Positions 62,801 to 64,000 of a DNA stretch of 64,000 nt are shown here, piece by piece; position 1 is the first letter of the stretch, and each line of letters opens with the position of its first letter. The translations under genes were made by a program, and so were the position numbers. A model generated the notes under the pieces. That model did not search any database. It was not told where the DNA came from and saw only the letters and a program-made list of their open reading frames with translations. This DNA comes from an uncultured Aquimarina sp. (GTDB taxonomy: Bacteria; Bacteroidota; Bacteroidia; Flavobacteriales; Flavobacteriaceae): NCBI GenBank assembly GCA_947496355.1, contig CANMCO010000004.1, forward strand, positions 124,001 to 188,000, written 5' to 3'.

Positions 62801-64000
62801 TTATTTAGGTATTGTAAAAAGGAAACGTGCACCCTTATTAAACTTTTTATCTACCCATATCTTTCCTTTATGGCTTTCTATAATCTTTTTACTTATCGCT
62901 AATCCAAGTCCACTTCCTGTTGGTTTTTTAATATTCTGATGTTTTGATTGATAAAACTTATCAAAAACGTAATTTACATCTTCTTTAGGAATGCCTTTTC
63001 CATTATCTTCAACAACAACCTCTATTCCTTTTTTCTTTTTAATTGCCATTATCTTAATTGTTCCTGTTTCGGGTTCTGAAAACTTAAGGGCATTAGACAA
63101 CAAATTGGTAAGTACCTGAAGCATTCGATCCTCATCATAGTTAGCAAAGATTTCATTACCGTTTTGATGAACAATTTTTATTTTCTTGTTACTTGCTATT
63201 TGCGAAATCCCTAGAATGGCTTTTCCAATCGTTTCATCAATTTGATTGGATTGTATTTCTAATATTTCTTTACCCGTAGAAAGCTTTTCCAGATCAAGAA
63301 TATTATGAATCAACCTTGCCAATCGATCAGAATCCATTACTATGTTGTCTAGAAATTTGGTTCTAAGTTCTATAGGCATATCATCCCCTTCAACCAAAAC
63401 CTCTGACGCGGCCTTAATTGAAGTTATTGGCGTTTTCAATTCATGAGCTACCGTATCCAGAAACTCGTCTTTTAATCGATCTTGTTCTAAGAGTTCTACA
63501 TTGGCAGATTTTAGCTGCTCGGTAAGCTTAGTAAGTTCTTCGGATTTTTCTTGTAAGACCTTATTAATAGCAATGGTTTCTTTGGATTCTTCTAATATTT
63601 TTAGAACTTCCAGCAAGCTCACAGGTTCTTCTTTTGCGACACTACCTATCAAAATTCTTGCAGAAGCACTACCAATACTACCTGTAAGTAGTTTTTCAGA
63701 AAAATTTATAAGCTTTGCATCTGCCATTTCTTCTTCCTTAGAAATTCCATATTTTAAATAAAAAAGATTCAATGCTCTCTCTGTACGTTCTTCTCCCAAA
63801 AACCGATTTAACATATTACGAATGTCTGAAACATAAGCTTCTCCCTTCCACACAAAAGCTCCGTCCTGTAAATTAGTATAATTACTGTTATGAACAAACA
63901 TCTCTGCATAGTTTCGCTCTCTATAATTTCCTTTAGAAAGCAATGATACGGTAAGAAAACTAAATGTATTTAGAAACATACTCCAAAAAAACGCATGTGC
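62801..64000 (-). CDS. Sensor histidine kinase, C-terminal part (N-terminus outside window)
   Basis: The frame is open to the window edge, so the start is missing; the visible 399 residues form the C-terminal part. A hydrophobic segment (AFFWSMFLNTFSFLTVSLL) at its start resembles the last helix of a sodium:solute symporter, followed by a linker, a coiled coil, and HisKA with VAHELKTPITSI plus HATPase with LLSNALKFSEPE, DNGKGIPKED and GSGLGLAI. The closest arrangement is the symporter-kinase fusion of the CbrA type. With the next-door receiver it probably senses a carboxylate and controls acetate use. The symporter part cannot be confirmed here. Confidence 0.85.
   Translation of the reverse strand, partial: AHAFFWSMFLNTFSFLTVSLLSKGNYRERNYAEMFVHNSNYTNLQDGAFVWKGEAYVSDIRNMLNRFLGEERTERALNLFYLKYGISKEEEMADAKLINFSEKLLTGSIGSASARILIGSVAKEEPVSLLEVLKILEESKETIAINKVLQEKSEELTKLTEQLKSANVELLEQDRLKDEFLDTVAHELKTPITSIKAASEVLVEGDDMPIELRTKFLDNIVMDSDRLARLIHNILDLEKLSTGKEILEIQSNQIDETIGKAILGISQIASNKKIKIVHQNGNEIFANYDEDRMLQVLTNLLSNALKFSEPETGTIKIMAIKKKKGIEVVVEDNGKGIPKEDVNYVFDKFYQSKHQNIKKPTGSGLGLAISKKIIESHKGKIWVDKKFNKGARFLFTIPK

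Noticed and set aside
1..64000. tRNA, rRNA or IS elements
   Set aside because: I looked for cloverleaf arms, conserved rRNA stretches and transposase frames with flanking inverted repeats and found none convincing.

Overview
The window is a low-GC, AT-rich bacterial chromosome segment. It most likely comes from a marine member of Flavobacteriaceae (Bacteroidota; Aquimarina-like is my guess from gene style, not a proven assignment). Reasons: promoters of the Bacteroidota type (TTTG, about 20 bases, TAnnTTTG), many Cys-anchored lipoproteins, a SprB-repeat giant with a type IX secretion (T9SS) sorting tail, a TonB receptor with a carboxypeptidase-like N-terminal domain, DUF4199, DUF1761, and a YfiR-type histidine kinase. 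I saw no rRNA, tRNA, CRISPR array, IS element or prophage.

Layout. (1) 250-8448, plus strand: an eight-gene operon that reads as an oxidative 3-keto-sugar/glycoside pathway. It holds a lipoprotein cytochrome c, a GMC flavoenzyme with its Tat-exported small subunit, a periplasmic lipoprotein TIM-barrel isomerase/lyase, an MFS permease, a Gfo/Idh/MocA dehydrogenase, a cytosolic TIM-barrel isomerase and a DUF1080 keto-glycoside hydrolase. (2) 8566-31749, almost all minus strand: a large cell-surface region. A beta-barrel protein with a helical tail is coupled to an FN3 protein that carries a nucleotidyltransferase-like C-terminal tip and is followed 1 base later by a small immunity-like gene. 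Two lipoproteins and a lone plus-strand gene come next. The region ends with an operon of a 1560-residue beta-rich exported protein, an FN3 protein and a 2193-residue SprB-repeat T9SS adhesin. (3) 31884-37886, minus strand: two receiver-only response regulators, then a TonB receptor translationally coupled to a YfiR-domain histidine kinase.

(4) 38174-49690: a GNAT enzyme, a YdjM-type membrane hydrolase, DUF1761, a LysE exporter, a CNMP-CBS-DUF294 protein with a DnaQ-like exonuclease, a three-gene biotin-dependent acyl-CoA carboxylase and an ABC-F ATPase. (5) 49691-60168: an accessory-looking stretch with palindromic dispersed repeats, a decayed duplicate of a lipoprotein gene end, small lipoproteins, a GyrI-like protein, a stand-alone TIR protein, a ThuA protein, small membrane proteins, an M23 peptidase, a yeast-type cytosine deaminase and two DinB proteins. 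(6) 60181-64000, minus strand: acetyl-CoA synthetase downstream of a response regulator and a histidine kinase whose N-terminus runs off the window.

The most promising undescribed system is the barrel / FN3-toxin / immunity operon (24984-31749), perhaps together with the 1560-residue/FN3/SprB operon beside it. The constant-plus-variable architecture, the change in base composition along the toxin gene and the 1-base spacing to an immunity-like gene fit a polymorphic contact toxin displayed through an unfamiliar outer-membrane barrel.
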